A stretch of 64,000 nt of DNA from Gammaproteobacteria bacterium. GTDB lineage: Bacteria; Pseudomonadota; Gammaproteobacteria; Pseudomonadales; UBA5518. This document shows positions 1 through 8,949 of this stretch, piece after piece (the first letter of the stretch is position 1; every line of letters begins with the position of its first letter). The notes beneath the pieces are model-generated. The model saw only the letters and a program-made list of their open reading frames with translations. It had not been told where the DNA came from and did not search any database. Location: the NCBI GenBank assembly GCA_016705365.1, contig JADIYI010000008.1:124001-188000 (forward strand), given 5' to 3'. The position numbers and the translations under genes were made by a program.

Positions 1-1492
1 TTCCGGCAACCTTGAAATCCATGTCGCCGAGATGATCCTCGTCTCCGAGAATATCGGTGATCACGGCAAACTTGTTGCCTTCCTTGACCAGCCCCATCGC
101 GATGCCGGCAACCGGTGCCCGCAGCGGAATGCCCGCATCCATCATTGCGAGGCTTGCACCGCACACGGTGGCCATCGAGCTCGACCCGTTTGATTCGGTG
201 ACCTCCGAAACCACCCGTATGCTGTACGGGAAATCGTCCATCGAAGGCAGCACTGCAGCCACGCCGCGACGGGCAAGTTTCCCGTGACCAATCTCGCGGC
301 GTCCCGGCCCGGCTATGCGACCCGTCTCGCCCACCGAGTAAGGAGGGAAGTTGTAGTGCAGCATGAACGGGTCCTTGTACTCGCCATGCAGCGCATCGAT
401 GATCTGGGCATCGCGGGCGGTACCCAGCGTCGCAACCACTATGGCCTGTGTTTCGCCGCGGGTGAAGATCGCCGAACCATGCACGCGAGGCAGGAAACCG
501 ACCTCGGCCACGATGGGACGCACGGTTTTCAGATCACGTCCATCGATACGGGGCTTGCCATTGACGATGCGCTCACGCACGATTTTCTTCTCGAGCTTGG
601 CAAACGCATTCGCAACTTCTTCCGCGCTGACCGCACCGCCTTCGACTGCGATCGCCACAACTGCCGCCTGGCGCAGATCGTTGACCCGGTCATAGCGGGC
701 CTGCTTCTCGATGATCCGGTAAGCCTCGCCGATGTCATGACCGAATTGCTCGCGCAGCTGATCGGCAAGCGTGGCATGTTCCTGACTGGCTTCGAGCTCC
801 CAGCGTGGCTTGCCGGTCTCCGCGGCCAGCTCGGTGATCGCCTTGATCACGACCTGCATTTCCTGGTGCGCATACAGCACCGCACCAAGCATCTGGTCTT
901 CGGTGAGTTCCTGTGCCTCGGACTCGACCATGAGCACCGCGTCTGCGGTTCCGGCGACCACCATGTTCAGCGCCGAAGTATCGAGCTGTGCGTAATTGGG
1001 GTTCAGCACATAACCCTTGTCGGCCATGAAACCAACACGTGCAGCACCGATCGGGCCATCAAAGGGAATACCGGAAATGGAAAGGGCGGCCGAAGTGCCA
1101 ATCAGCGCGGCGATATCCGGATCGCCACTCTTGTCGGTCGACAGCACCGTGCAGATTACCTGCACTTCATTGCGGAACCCTTTCGGGAACAGCGGACGGA
1201 TCGGGCGATCGATCAGCCGCGACGTCAGCGTTTCCTTCTCCGACAGCCGGCCTTCACGCTTGAAGAAGCCGCCGGGGATCTTGCCCGCCGCAAAGGTCTT
1301 CTCGATGTAGTGCACCGAAAGCGGGAAGAAGCTCTGTCCCGCCTTGGCTTTCTTGTCGGCAACAACCGTGACCAGCACGGTTGTTTGGTCGACGGTGACC
1401 AGCACCGCGCCGGTCGCCTGACGTGCCACACGGCCAGTCTCCAGCGTGACGCTATGGTCACCGTATTTGAACGTTTTTCTTACGGGGTTCAC
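1..1492 (-). CDS. pnp: Polyribonucleotide nucleotidyltransferase (PNPase), 3' part beyond window
   Basis: Phosphorolytic 3'-5' exoribonuclease of the RNA degradosome. About 497 N-terminal residues are present: the first RNase PH domain (with GGFFKREGRLSEKE), the helical linker, and the start of the second RNase PH domain. The catalytic EDHLGDMDFKVAG segment lies right at the window edge, so the KH and S1 domains are off the left side. The start is a GTG (MNPVRKTFKYG) with a GGAGGA ribosome site a few bases upstream; no ATG fits the family N-terminus. It is the last visible gene of the rimP-nusA-infB-rbfA-truB-rpsO-pnp cluster, 72 bp after rpsO. Confidence 0.97.
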   Translation of the reverse strand, partial: MNPVRKTFKYGDHSVTLETGRVARQATGAVLVTVDQTTVLVTVVADKKAKAGQSFFPLSVHYIEKTFAAGKIPGGFFKREGRLSEKETLTSRLIDRPIRPLFPKGFRNEVQVICTVLSTDKSGDPDIAALIGTSAALSISGIPFDGPIGAARVGFMADKGYVLNPNYAQLDTSALNMVVAGTADAVLMVESEAQELTEDQMLGAVLYAHQEMQVVIKAITELAAETGKPRWELEASQEHATLADQLREQFGHDIGEAYRIIEKQARYDRVNDLRQAAVVAIAVEGGAVSAEEVANAFAKLEKKIVRERIVNGKPRIDGRDLKTVRPIVAEVGFLPRVHGSAIFTRGETQAIVVATLGTARDAQIIDALHGEYKDPFMLHYNFPPYSVGETGRIAGPGRREIGHGKLARRGVAAVLPSMDDFPYSIRVVSEVTESNGSSSMATVCGASLAMMDAGIPLRAPVAGIAMGLVKEGNKFAVITDILGDEDHLGDMDFKVAG

Positions 1493-1513
1493 AAAAAATC
1501 CTCCACATTCGAC

Positions 1514-1527
1514 CGGCGATTGCGCCG
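1514..1527 (-). promoter_or_regulatory. pnp leader hairpin
   Basis: A 5-bp stem with a 4-nt loop (CGGCG-CAAT-CGCCG on the minus strand) lies about 20 nt upstream of the pnp start, inside the rpsO-pnp spacer. In enterobacteria the pnp leader carries an RNase III-cut stem used for PNPase autocontrol. This hairpin sits in the corresponding place, but it is short and the functional parallel is inference. Confidence 0.3.
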
Positions 1528-1564
1528 ATCCATGATATTTCTGCCTGATCGACCGATCGGGCAA

Positions 1565-1834
1565 TTAACGACGCAGACCAAGCCGACTGATCAGGCTTGC
1601 ATAACGCTGGGCGTCTTTTCGCTTCAGGTAATCGAGCAATTTGCGACGCTGGTTCACCATGCGAATGAGGCCACGCCGCGAGTGGTGGTCCTTCTTGTGC
1701 GCGCCAAAATGCCCCTGTAACTTGTCGATATTCGCGCTCAGCAGCGCAACCTGTACCTCGGGGGATCCGGTATCAGCTTCCGCGGTCTGATACTCCTTGA
1801 CGATCTTGCCCTTTTCCTCTGCATTCAACGACAT
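1565..1834 (-). CDS. rpsO: 30S ribosomal protein S15
   Basis: 89 residues, the normal length for bS15 (family uS15). The protein binds 16S rRNA at the h20/h21/h22 junction and starts assembly of the platform of the small subunit. The whole sequence matches the family, including TGSPEVQVALLSANI, the HKKDHHSRRGL RNA-contact stretch and the terminal SLISRLGLRR. The ATG is preceded by AGGAC at good spacing. It lies between truB and pnp, the standard gammaproteobacterial order. Confidence 0.98.
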   Translation of the reverse strand: MSLNAEEKGKIVKEYQTAEADTGSPEVQVALLSANIDKLQGHFGAHKKDHHSRRGLIRMVNQRRKLLDYLKRKDAQRYASLISRLGLRR

Positions 1835-1967
1835 CGTGTAGTCCTCACTTTAATGAATATGCCGATGGCGGAAGTTGCCGCCGTTACCAGAATCCTGGCC
1901 GCGCATATTTGCAGCCGGATCGCTCCCTCTGCTCCTTCGCCGGTGCTCACCGTCGCAGGACCATGTC

Positions 1968-2909
1968 TCAATGACGCGCCCCGGGGGCCGTCATCATCAT
2001 TCTGCGCGGTGCCACCCGACGGCCTTCGACCATCTCGCCGACACCACGGAACTCGCCGTTCTCGGCGAGCACCCTGACCAGACCCTGCGCCGGAGCCTGC
2101 GCCACCATCACCGCCTGCCCCTGCGACAGGTAGTAGCAACTCGACTCCGCGACGCGCACTTCCGGCAGATGCCCAACCGCGCTTTCCGGGGAAAGCAGCA
2201 ACGCATCGAGCGCCTCGAAGGCACGTTCGTCGCGCAGCCGCTCGAGCTGTTCCAGCGTGACCGACTGCTCGTCACTGAACGGGCCCGAGGCGCTGCGGTG
2301 CAACGCCGTCACATGCCCGCCGCATCCAAGTGCATTGCCGATATCCTCGGCCAGGGTACGCACATAGGTACCCTTGCTGGCACGCACCCGGATGGCAAGG
2401 CTGGCGCGCTCGCCGGCCACGAATCCAAGCCGCTCCAGCTCGTAAATCACTACGGGCCGCGCTGCGCGCTCCACCGTTTCACCCTTGCGTGCCAGCTCAT
2501 AAAGCGGTACACCATCGCGCTTGAGCGCGGAATACATCGGCGGCACCTGCTCGATGCTGCCGCGAAAACGCTCCAGCACTTCGTCCACCACCGCAAGTTC
2601 GAGCACCGCGGCGCTGCGTTCGGCAATGATACGACCGTCCGCATCTGCCGTATCCGTTGTCACCCCGAGGCAGATCGTGGTGACATATTCCTTGTCCGCG
2701 CCGAGCAGGAACTGCGACATCTTGGTCGCCTCCCCGAAACACAACGGCAGCACCCCGGTTGCCAGCGGATCGAGGCTGCCGGTGTGGCCGGCCTTGGCCG
2801 CGAAATAGATGCTCTTGGCCCGCTGCAACACCGCGTTCGAGGTCAACCCCGCGGGTTTGTTGACCACCAGGATGCCATCGACGCGCCGTGCCTGCCTGCG
2901 CCTCGTCAA
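1968..2909 (-). CDS. truB: tRNA pseudouridine-55 synthase TruB
   Basis: Makes pseudouridine 55 in the T loop of tRNAs. 313 residues, normal for the family. The N-terminal VNKPAGLTSNAV box and the catalytic motif GHTGSLDPLATG, with nucleophile Asp47, are present. The C-terminal part has a short PUA-like domain. The start codon overlaps the end of rbfA by 4 bp (ATGA), implying translational coupling. A roughly 130-bp spacer separates it from rpsO. Confidence 0.97.
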   Translation of the reverse strand: MTRRRQARRVDGILVVNKPAGLTSNAVLQRAKSIYFAAKAGHTGSLDPLATGVLPLCFGEATKMSQFLLGADKEYVTTICLGVTTDTADADGRIIAERSAAVLELAVVDEVLERFRGSIEQVPPMYSALKRDGVPLYELARKGETVERAARPVVIYELERLGFVAGERASLAIRVRASKGTYVRTLAEDIGNALGCGGHVTALHRSASGPFSDEQSVTLEQLERLRDERAFEALDALLLSPESAVGHLPEVRVAESSCYYLSQGQAVMVAQAPAQGLVRVLAENGEFRGVGEMVEGRRVAPRRMMMTAPGARH

Positions 2910-3316
2910 TCGACGCTCCCGGTGCCATCCGGCTCATCATCGCCAGCGTGCCTGTCGGCATCTTCGGCCAGCGCACGGTCGATCAAATCCGACAACTTGC
3001 GCCCCTGGACCACGCCGACGTCATAGACAAACCGCAATTTCGGTACCGCCCGCATGCGCGCCTCGCGCGACAGCAACGTGCGCAGAAAGCCCGCGGCCTT
3101 GTTCAGGACTTCCAGTTCCTCGCTCGCGTCCTGTGCGGAGTCCTTGTCCATGAAGGTGACAAACACTTTCGCATAGGCCAGATCCCGGCTGACCTCGACC
3201 TCGTTCACGCTCACCATGCCGATGCGTGGATCGCGCACCTCGTTCTGGATGAAGCGCGCGAGCTCCTGGCGCAGATAATCCGCAACCCGTTCCTTGCGAC
3301 CAAACTCGCGTGCCAT
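2906..3316 (-). CDS. rbfA: Ribosome-binding factor A
   Basis: 136 residues. Small KH-fold assembly factor that binds the immature 30S subunit and helps 16S rRNA 5'-end maturation, also linked to cold adaptation. The N-terminus REFGRKERVADYLRQELA and the central VSVNEVEVSRDLAYAKVFVT region match the family. It sits 23 bp after infB and overlaps truB by 4 bp, so the three genes are probably co-translated. Confidence 0.96.
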   Translation of the reverse strand: MAREFGRKERVADYLRQELARFIQNEVRDPRIGMVSVNEVEVSRDLAYAKVFVTFMDKDSAQDASEELEVLNKAAGFLRTLLSREARMRAVPKLRFVYDVGVVQGRKLSDLIDRALAEDADRHAGDDEPDGTGSVD

Positions 3317-3339
3317 GCCCTACTCCACCAGCCACGCCA

Positions 3340-6045
3340 TCACAGCGTCCTGGCGACCTCGCGAACGCTGTAGACCTCGATCTTGTCGCCAACTTTCACG
3401 TCGTTGTAATTGCGCACGCCGATACCGCACTCGAATCCGTTGCGCACTTCGGCCACGTCGTCCTTGAAGCGTCGCAGCGATTCGAGCTCGCCCTCGAATA
3501 TCACCACATCATCGCGCAACACGCGGATCGGCTTGTTCCGATACAGCGTACCCTCGATCACCATGCAGCCGGCAACCGTGCCGAACTTCGGTGAGCGGAA
3601 GGTATCGCGGACTTCGGCAACACCGAGGATCTCCTCGCGCCGCTCCGGCTGCAGCATGCCACCAAGCGCTTTCTTCACATCGTCGATGAGGTCGTAGATC
3701 ACGCTGTAGTAGCGCAGATCGACACCCTCGCGCTCGACGGCGCGCCGCGCCGCCGAGTCGGCGCGCACGTTGAATCCGAATATCACCGCACTGGTGGTGA
3801 TCGCGAGATTCACATCCGTTTCCGTGATGCCTCCAACCGCGCCGGCCACCACATTGACGCTGACTTCCTCGTTGCCAAGATCTCCGAGTGCCGACTGGAT
3901 CGCCTCGAGCGAACCGCGCACATCGGCCTTGACCATGACGTTGAGGACGCGTACTTCCTTTCCCAGATCGGTGAACATCGTGTCGAGCCGCGAGGCCTGG
4001 CGATGGGCAAGCTTCGACTGGCGGCGCTTGATTTCGCGCGATGCAGCAAGCTCGCGTGCCTGACGCTCCGTCTCCAGCACCACGAATGTATCGCCCGCAT
4101 CCGGAGTGCCGTCGAGGCCGAGGATCTCGACCGGAATCGACGGACCGGCTTCCACAATCGGTTTGCCGTTCTCGTCGAGCATCGCCCGCACCCGTCCGAC
4201 AAAGGTTCCCGCCAGCACGATCTGGCCAGCCTTGAGCACCCCACGCTGGACCAGCAGCGAAGCCACCGATCCGCGGCCCTTGTCGAGGCGCGATTCGATC
4301 ACCAAGCCGGCAGCAGCAACGTCTCTGGGCGCCTTGAGCTCCAGCACCTCCGCCTGCAGCAGGATCGCGTCGAGCAGGGTGTCGATGCCTTGTCCGCTGT
4401 GCGCCGACACCTCGGCAAACTGCGTATCGCCACCCCATTTCTCGGAAATGACACCGCGTGAGGACAGTTCGCTCTTGACCCGCTCGGGGTCGGCGCCTTC
4501 CTTGTCCATCTTGTTGATTGCAACCACCAGCGGCACACCGGCGGCGCGCGCGTGCAGGATCGCCTCTTCGGTCTGCGGCATCACGCCGTCATCAGCCGCC
4601 ACCACCAATACGACGATATCGGTACTCCTGGCACCACGGGCACGCATCGCGGTAAACGCGGCATGGCCCGGAGTGTCCAGGAATGTGACCATTCCATGGC
4701 CGGTCTCGACATGATAGGCGCCGATGTGCTGGGTGATGCCACCCGCCTCTCCGCTGGCGACGCGCGTTTCGCGAATGTAATCGAGCAGCGAGGTCTTGCC
4801 ATGATCGACGTGGCCCATCACGGTCACCACCGGTGCGCGCGGCTCGGGCGTACCCTCGATGACGCTCTGCGCCTCGAGCAGGCCTTCGGCCTCGTCCTCG
4901 CGCACCAGCTTGACGGTATGACCGAGTTCCTCGACGACCAGCGTTGCCGTTTCCTGGTCGAGCGGTTGATTGATGGTCGCCATGACCCCGAGCTTCATCA
5001 ACTCGCGGATTACGGAAGACGCCTTGACCGACATCTTCTGGGCCAACTCTCCGACGGTTATCGATTCGGATATCGCTACTTCGTATACCATTTTGTCCGT
5101 CGGCAACTCGAAGCCGTGTTTGAGATGTTCGGCATGATTGGGTCGTAAATCACGGTTCTTGCGCTCACGACGCAATGCCGCGGCTTCCGCGGCTTCGGCA
5201 TCCGATTCGGACAGCGGGATCGCACGCGGCTTGAGCAGTGCACCATCACGGTCCCAGGAAGTCTTGACGCCTTTCTTGCGCGGCTTGTCGTCATCCAACG
5301 CGGGCTCACCGCGGCGACGGCCTTTGGCGGGTTTGCCGTCCTTCGCGGATTTCGGGCCAAGCGGACCGGCAGGCTTGGCCGCCGGTTCATCGGTACGCGC
5401 ACGCGCCGGAGGCTCGGTTCGCTTGCGCGCCTCATCTTCTTCCTTCTGTTTCTTGGCCTTGGCGAGCGCTTCGCGCCGGCTACGCTCCTCGGCTTCCTTT
5501 TCCTTGCGGCGGGTGGCCGCAGCCTGGCGCAGCAATTCGGGATCGATATATTTCTTGTCGTCGCGGCGCGGTGCCTCCAGCGGCGCCGGTTCGTCGACCT
5601 GCGGTTCGGGCTCTGGCAGTTCCGGCTCTTCGCCTGCGGTCTCCTCGAGCGGCGCATCGGCCTGTACTTCCAGCCGGGCCTCTTCAGCCTCTAATTCGGG
5701 GACATCGACAAGTTCCTGCTCTTCCTCGATCTGCTCGCCCTGGTCGTCGGCGTCACGCTTGACATAAGTGCGCTTCTTGCGGATTTCGACATTGACCGTG
5801 CGCCGCCCGGCCGAGGCGGTCTTGAGCTTGGTGATAGTGCGTCGCTTGAGCGTGATGCGTTGCGGCGCGTCCGACTCCTCGCCATGGCTGGTACGCAGAT
5901 GTGACAGCAGCACCTGTTTGTCCTCGTCGGACACGACCTGCTCTGCCTTCTTGTGCACGAGGCCTGCTTCTTTCATCTGCTGCAGCAAATGCTCGACGGA
6001 GACGTTGACCGACTTCGCAAGCTCCGCAACCGTTACTTCAGCCAT
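3340..6045 (-). CDS. infB: Translation initiation factor IF-2
   Basis: GTPase that brings formyl-Met-tRNA to the 30S subunit and promotes subunit joining. 901 residues. Order: N-terminal IF2_N domain (1-50), a long charged low-complexity linker (about 90-290), a second IF2_N repeat (about 320-375), the GTPase domain with GHVDHGKT (411-418), DTPGH (457-461) and NKMD (511-514), then the beta-barrel and tRNA-binding domains. I chose the ATG at 6045 (MAEVTV), which has GGGAGAAG upstream; an in-frame TTG lies directly before it. It is between nusA and rbfA. Confidence 0.98.
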   Translation of the reverse strand: MAEVTVAELAKSVNVSVEHLLQQMKEAGLVHKKAEQVVSDEDKQVLLSHLRTSHGEESDAPQRITLKRRTITKLKTASAGRRTVNVEIRKKRTYVKRDADDQGEQIEEEQELVDVPELEAEEARLEVQADAPLEETAGEEPELPEPEPQVDEPAPLEAPRRDDKKYIDPELLRQAAATRRKEKEAEERSRREALAKAKKQKEEDEARKRTEPPARARTDEPAAKPAGPLGPKSAKDGKPAKGRRRGEPALDDDKPRKKGVKTSWDRDGALLKPRAIPLSESDAEAAEAAALRRERKNRDLRPNHAEHLKHGFELPTDKMVYEVAISESITVGELAQKMSVKASSVIRELMKLGVMATINQPLDQETATLVVEELGHTVKLVREDEAEGLLEAQSVIEGTPEPRAPVVTVMGHVDHGKTSLLDYIRETRVASGEAGGITQHIGAYHVETGHGMVTFLDTPGHAAFTAMRARGARSTDIVVLVVAADDGVMPQTEEAILHARAAGVPLVVAINKMDKEGADPERVKSELSSRGVISEKWGGDTQFAEVSAHSGQGIDTLLDAILLQAEVLELKAPRDVAAAGLVIESRLDKGRGSVASLLVQRGVLKAGQIVLAGTFVGRVRAMLDENGKPIVEAGPSIPVEILGLDGTPDAGDTFVVLETERQARELAASREIKRRQSKLAHRQASRLDTMFTDLGKEVRVLNVMVKADVRGSLEAIQSALGDLGNEEVSVNVVAGAVGGITETDVNLAITTSAVIFGFNVRADSAARRAVEREGVDLRYYSVIYDLIDDVKKALGGMLQPERREEILGVAEVRDTFRSPKFGTVAGCMVIEGTLYRNKPIRVLRDDVVIFEGELESLRRFKDDVAEVRNGFECGIGVRNYNDVKVGDKIEVYSVREVARTL

Positions 6046-6096
6046 CAAAACTTCTCCCGCGTGGACCCGCTCAAAATACCAGGCTCCGCTGCTCGC

Positions 6097-7587
6097 TCAT
6101 TCCATGGACTCGAACCAGGGCGCGCGCGCCGTGAGGATCAACTCTCCGGCCCGCTTGGCATCCATGCCCTCGATACCCATCAAATCCTCGACCGCCTGCT
6201 CGGCGAGATCCTCCATCGTGACAACCCCGATGCTCGCCAGCTGGAATGCCAGGTGCTTGTCCATGCCTTCCATGTTGAGCAGATCCTCGGCCGGCTCGCT
6301 CGCATCGAGACGCTCCTCGGAGGCAATTGCCTGCGTAAGCAGCGCGTCCTTTGCCCGCGCCCGTAATTCCTCGGCGGTTTCCTTGTCGAAACCCTCGATC
6401 GACATCATTTCCTCGAGCGGAACGTAGGCAATTTCCTCGAGCGTCGTGAATCCTTCCTCGACCAGCACGAATGCCACGTCCTCATCGACGTCCAGCGCTT
6501 CCATGAAACGGGCAATCGTGGTTCCGGACTCCTGCTCCTGCTTGGCCTGCGCGTCCTCGAGGCTCATCACGTTGATATTCCAGCCGGTCAGCTGACTGGC
6601 GAGACGCACGTTCTGTCCGCTGCGGCCAATCGCCTGCGCCAGATTGTCTTCGGCGACCGCCACGTCCATGGTACTGGTGTCTTCATCGACGACGATCGAC
6701 TCGACCTCCGCCGGCGCCATCGCATTGATCACCAGCTGCGCAGGATTGTCGTCCCACAGGATGATGTCGACACGCTCGCCGTCGAGCTCGTTGGATACCG
6801 CCTGCACACGCGAGCCGCGCATGCCGACGCAGGCCCCGACCGGATCGATGCGTCCGTCATTGGTCTTTACCGCGATCTTGGCACGCAGCCCCGGATCGCG
6901 CGCCGCGCCGCGAATCTCGATCACCTGTTCGGCGATTTCGGGAACCTCGATCTTGAACAATTCGATCAGCATTTCAGGACAGGTTCGGCTCATGATCAAC
7001 TGCGGTCCGCGCGCATCGGGCTGAATTTCCTTGAGTACCGCACGAATACGGTCCCCGACACGGAAAGTCTCGCGCCCGACCAGATTGTCGCGCGCCAGCA
7101 CGCCTTCGGCGTTGTTGCCCAGGTCAACGATCACCACGTCACGAGTGACTTTCTTGACACTGCCCCCGAGCAGTTCGCCAACGCGGTCACGGTACTGGTC
7201 GACGATCTGCGCCCGTTCGGCCTCGCGCACCTTCTGTACGATGACCTGCTTGGCGGTCTGCGCCGCAATACGCCCGAACTCGACGTTTTCGACCTGCTCC
7301 TCGTAGACGTCACCTACCTGAAGTGCGGGATCCTTCTCGGCCGCCTCTTCGGTCGTGAACTCCGTGCCAAGCAGCGCAAGCTCGTCATCACCAACGACTT
7401 TCCAGCGACGGAAGGTGGTGTAGTCACCCGATTCGCGGTCGATTACAACCCGGATCTCGGACTCCTCGTCGTAACGCTTTTTAGTGGCGGTTGCCAGGGC
7501 AAGTTCGATTGCCTCGAAAATGATCTCGGGCGAAACGCCCTTCTCATTCGAGACCACCGCAGCCACTTGCAGGATTTCCTTGTTCAT
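6097..7587 (-). CDS. nusA: Transcription termination/antitermination factor NusA
   Basis: 496 residues, almost the same as in E. coli. Binds RNA polymerase, modulates pausing and Rho-dependent or intrinsic termination, and takes part in rRNA antitermination. An N-terminal polymerase-binding domain (1-125) is followed by S1, KH1 and KH2. Two C-terminal acidic helix-hairpin-helix repeats follow (about 365-420 and 440-496, the latter ending in GIEGMDAKRAGELILTAR). The gene follows rimP by 40 bp and precedes infB by 51 bp. Confidence 0.98.
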   Translation of the reverse strand: MNKEILQVAAVVSNEKGVSPEIIFEAIELALATATKKRYDEESEIRVVIDRESGDYTTFRRWKVVGDDELALLGTEFTTEEAAEKDPALQVGDVYEEQVENVEFGRIAAQTAKQVIVQKVREAERAQIVDQYRDRVGELLGGSVKKVTRDVVIVDLGNNAEGVLARDNLVGRETFRVGDRIRAVLKEIQPDARGPQLIMSRTCPEMLIELFKIEVPEIAEQVIEIRGAARDPGLRAKIAVKTNDGRIDPVGACVGMRGSRVQAVSNELDGERVDIILWDDNPAQLVINAMAPAEVESIVVDEDTSTMDVAVAEDNLAQAIGRSGQNVRLASQLTGWNINVMSLEDAQAKQEQESGTTIARFMEALDVDEDVAFVLVEEGFTTLEEIAYVPLEEMMSIEGFDKETAEELRARAKDALLTQAIASEERLDASEPAEDLLNMEGMDKHLAFQLASIGVVTMEDLAEQAVEDLMGIEGMDAKRAGELILTARAPWFESME

Positions 7588-7627
7588 CCATTACTCCAAA
7601 AACAATACAGCGCTCGCCGCTTTCGGC

Positions 7628-8089
7628 TCAATCGCTCTCGATTGCCAGGTTCGCTTTCTTGATCGCCGCAAGCGGCAGCCTCAAGCACGTCTCCGCGGAG
7701 ACTTCGATTTCCAGTCCTTCCGCATCTGCCGCCAGCAGGCGACCGCTGCAATTGCGCTTGCCCTGCACCGGGTAGGCAAGCTTCACCTTGACGCGCTCGC
7801 CGATGTAACGGCGGAACTGCGCTTCGCTGAACAATGGCCGGTCCCAGCCCGGTGATGACACCTCCAGCGTGTAGGCGCCGTGAAACGGATCCGCCACATC
7901 GAGCGCCGCGCTCGCCTGCCGGCTTGCAGTTGCGCAGTCTTCGACCGTGATGCCTTCATCGTGGTCGATATAGATCCGCAACAGCGAATGGCGTCCGTGC
8001 GCCACCAGCTCGACACCCCACAGCTCGTAACCCAGCGCTTCGATTACCGGCGCCAGCAGCTGCTGCAGTTCAACCACCCGCGCCGACAC
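7628..8089 (-). CDS. rimP: Ribosome maturation factor RimP
   Basis: Needed for 30S maturation. Starting at the GTG at 8089 gives 153 residues (MSARVVELQQLLAPVIEALGYE), the usual family length. The open frame continues further upstream to 8221, but that extension would run through the terminator-like hairpin behind tRNA-fMet and has no family match. Typical motifs are present: LRIYIDHDEGITVEDC and LEVSSPGWDRPL. First protein gene of the nusA-infB operon. The ribosome site before the GTG is weak, so the start is likely but not certain. Confidence 0.93.
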   Translation of the reverse strand: MSARVVELQQLLAPVIEALGYELWGVELVAHGRHSLLRIYIDHDEGITVEDCATASRQASAALDVADPFHGAYTLEVSSPGWDRPLFSEAQFRRYIGERVKVKLAYPVQGKRNCSGRLLAADAEGLEIEVSAETCLRLPLAAIKKANLAIESD

Positions 8090-8140
8090 GTCGCTTTGTC
8101 CCGCTCCAAAAACAAAAAATGGGCACATAGCCCATCTAAC

Positions 8141-8164
8141 AAAAAGCCCCACGAGGGGGCTTTC
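8141..8164 (-). terminator. Intrinsic terminator/attenuator between tRNA-fMet and rimP
   Basis: On the minus strand the sequence folds as AAAGCCCC, a short CTCG/T loop, then GGGGCTTT followed by TTGTT. It lies between the 3' end of tRNA-fMet and rimP, so part of the transcription started before the tRNA should end here and the rest read into rimP-nusA-infB. Leader terminators at this place are known in the E. coli metY-nusA operon and are tied to NusA feedback; the same role here is inference. Confidence 0.7.
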
Positions 8165-8226
8165 CTTGATCCTGCGCCCGCGGTGTACGCCCTCAAGGCT
8201 CAACCGCTCAAACCAGGACACAAAAA

Positions 8227-8303
<77 letters not shown>

Positions 8304-8345
8304 ACAACAAACCGCTTTGACCCGGTCCCTTCAAAAAGGACCGCA

Positions 8346-8375
8346 AGTATATTGACATACGCTTTGGGTGGTCAA
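8346..8375 (-). promoter_or_regulatory. Sigma70 promoter for tRNA-fMet/rimP operon
   Basis: On the minus strand TTGACC (8375-8370) and TATACT (8351-8346) are separated by 18 bp, about 40 nt before the tRNA-fMet 5' end. This is the best promoter-like sequence in the spacer between the two tRNA genes. Confidence 0.65.
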
Positions 8376-8425
8376 CCCTGCAGAATGCCAAAACTGCCGC
8401 TAAATCACCCTGCAAATATCCAGGA

Positions 8426-8510
8426 TGGTGCCCAAGGCCGGACTTGAACCGGCACGGCTTACGCCACTACCCCCTCAAGATAGCGTGTCTACCAATTCCA
8501 CCACTTGGGC
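8426..8510 (-). tRNA. tRNA-Leu (GAG)
   Basis: 85-nt class II tRNA with a long variable arm and encoded CCA. The anticodon loop TTGAGGG gives anticodon GAG, reading CUC/CUU. Acceptor GCCCAAG pairs with CTTGGGC. The order secG - tRNA-Leu(GAG) - tRNA-fMet - rimP is the same as secG-leuU-metY-rimP in E. coli. Confidence 0.95.
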
Positions 8511-8532
8511 TCTTTCCCGAAACACTCTGCAA

Positions 8533-8949
8533 TCACTTCCCTGCCGGAATATCCTCCACCACACCCGCAGCCGCCGGCTCTGCTCCTGCAGGCGCCGCAG
8601 TTGGCACATCTGCCGCAAGCGACGGTATCGTCTGCGCAGCGGGCGCCGGCACCACGGGCAAATCACGCGACTCGACCGCCGCCGGAATCGGGATATCGCC
8701 ATCGCGCGCCGCTTCGGCCTTGTGCCTGGCAATCACCGCCATGCTCACGCTGGCGATGAAGAACAGGGTTGCGAGTATCGCGGTCCCGCGCGTCAGCGCA
8801 TTGCTGCTGCCTCCCGATCCAAACACGGTCTGCGACGCGCCGGCACCGAAAGAGGCTCCCGCGTCGGCACCTTTACCCTGTTGCAGCAGAATCAGGCCGA
8901 TCATCCCGACCGACAACAGCACATAAGCAACCAGCAGTATCTGTTCCAT
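8533..8949 (-). CDS. secG: Preprotein translocase subunit SecG
   Basis: 138 residues, longer than E. coli SecG (110) because of an Ala/Pro-rich C-terminal tail. The two membrane helices (about 3-23 and 52-72) with the conserved LLQQGKGADAGASFGAGASQ loop are clear. SecG assists the SecYE channel in protein export. Start ATG at 8949 overlaps the tpiA stop by one base (TGATG), so translation is probably coupled. Confidence 0.95.
   Translation of the reverse strand: MEQILLVAYVLLSVGMIGLILLQQGKGADAGASFGAGASQTVFGSGGSSNALTRGTAILATLFFIASVSMAVIARHKAEAARDGDIPIPAAVESRDLPVVPAPAAQTIPSLAADVPTAAPAGAEPAAAGVVEDIPAGK

Noticed and set aside
284..1720. Long open frame on the plus strand (478 codons)
   Set aside because: Antisense to pnp and rpsO, whose families are certain; composition is typical of a shadow frame in GC-rich DNA.
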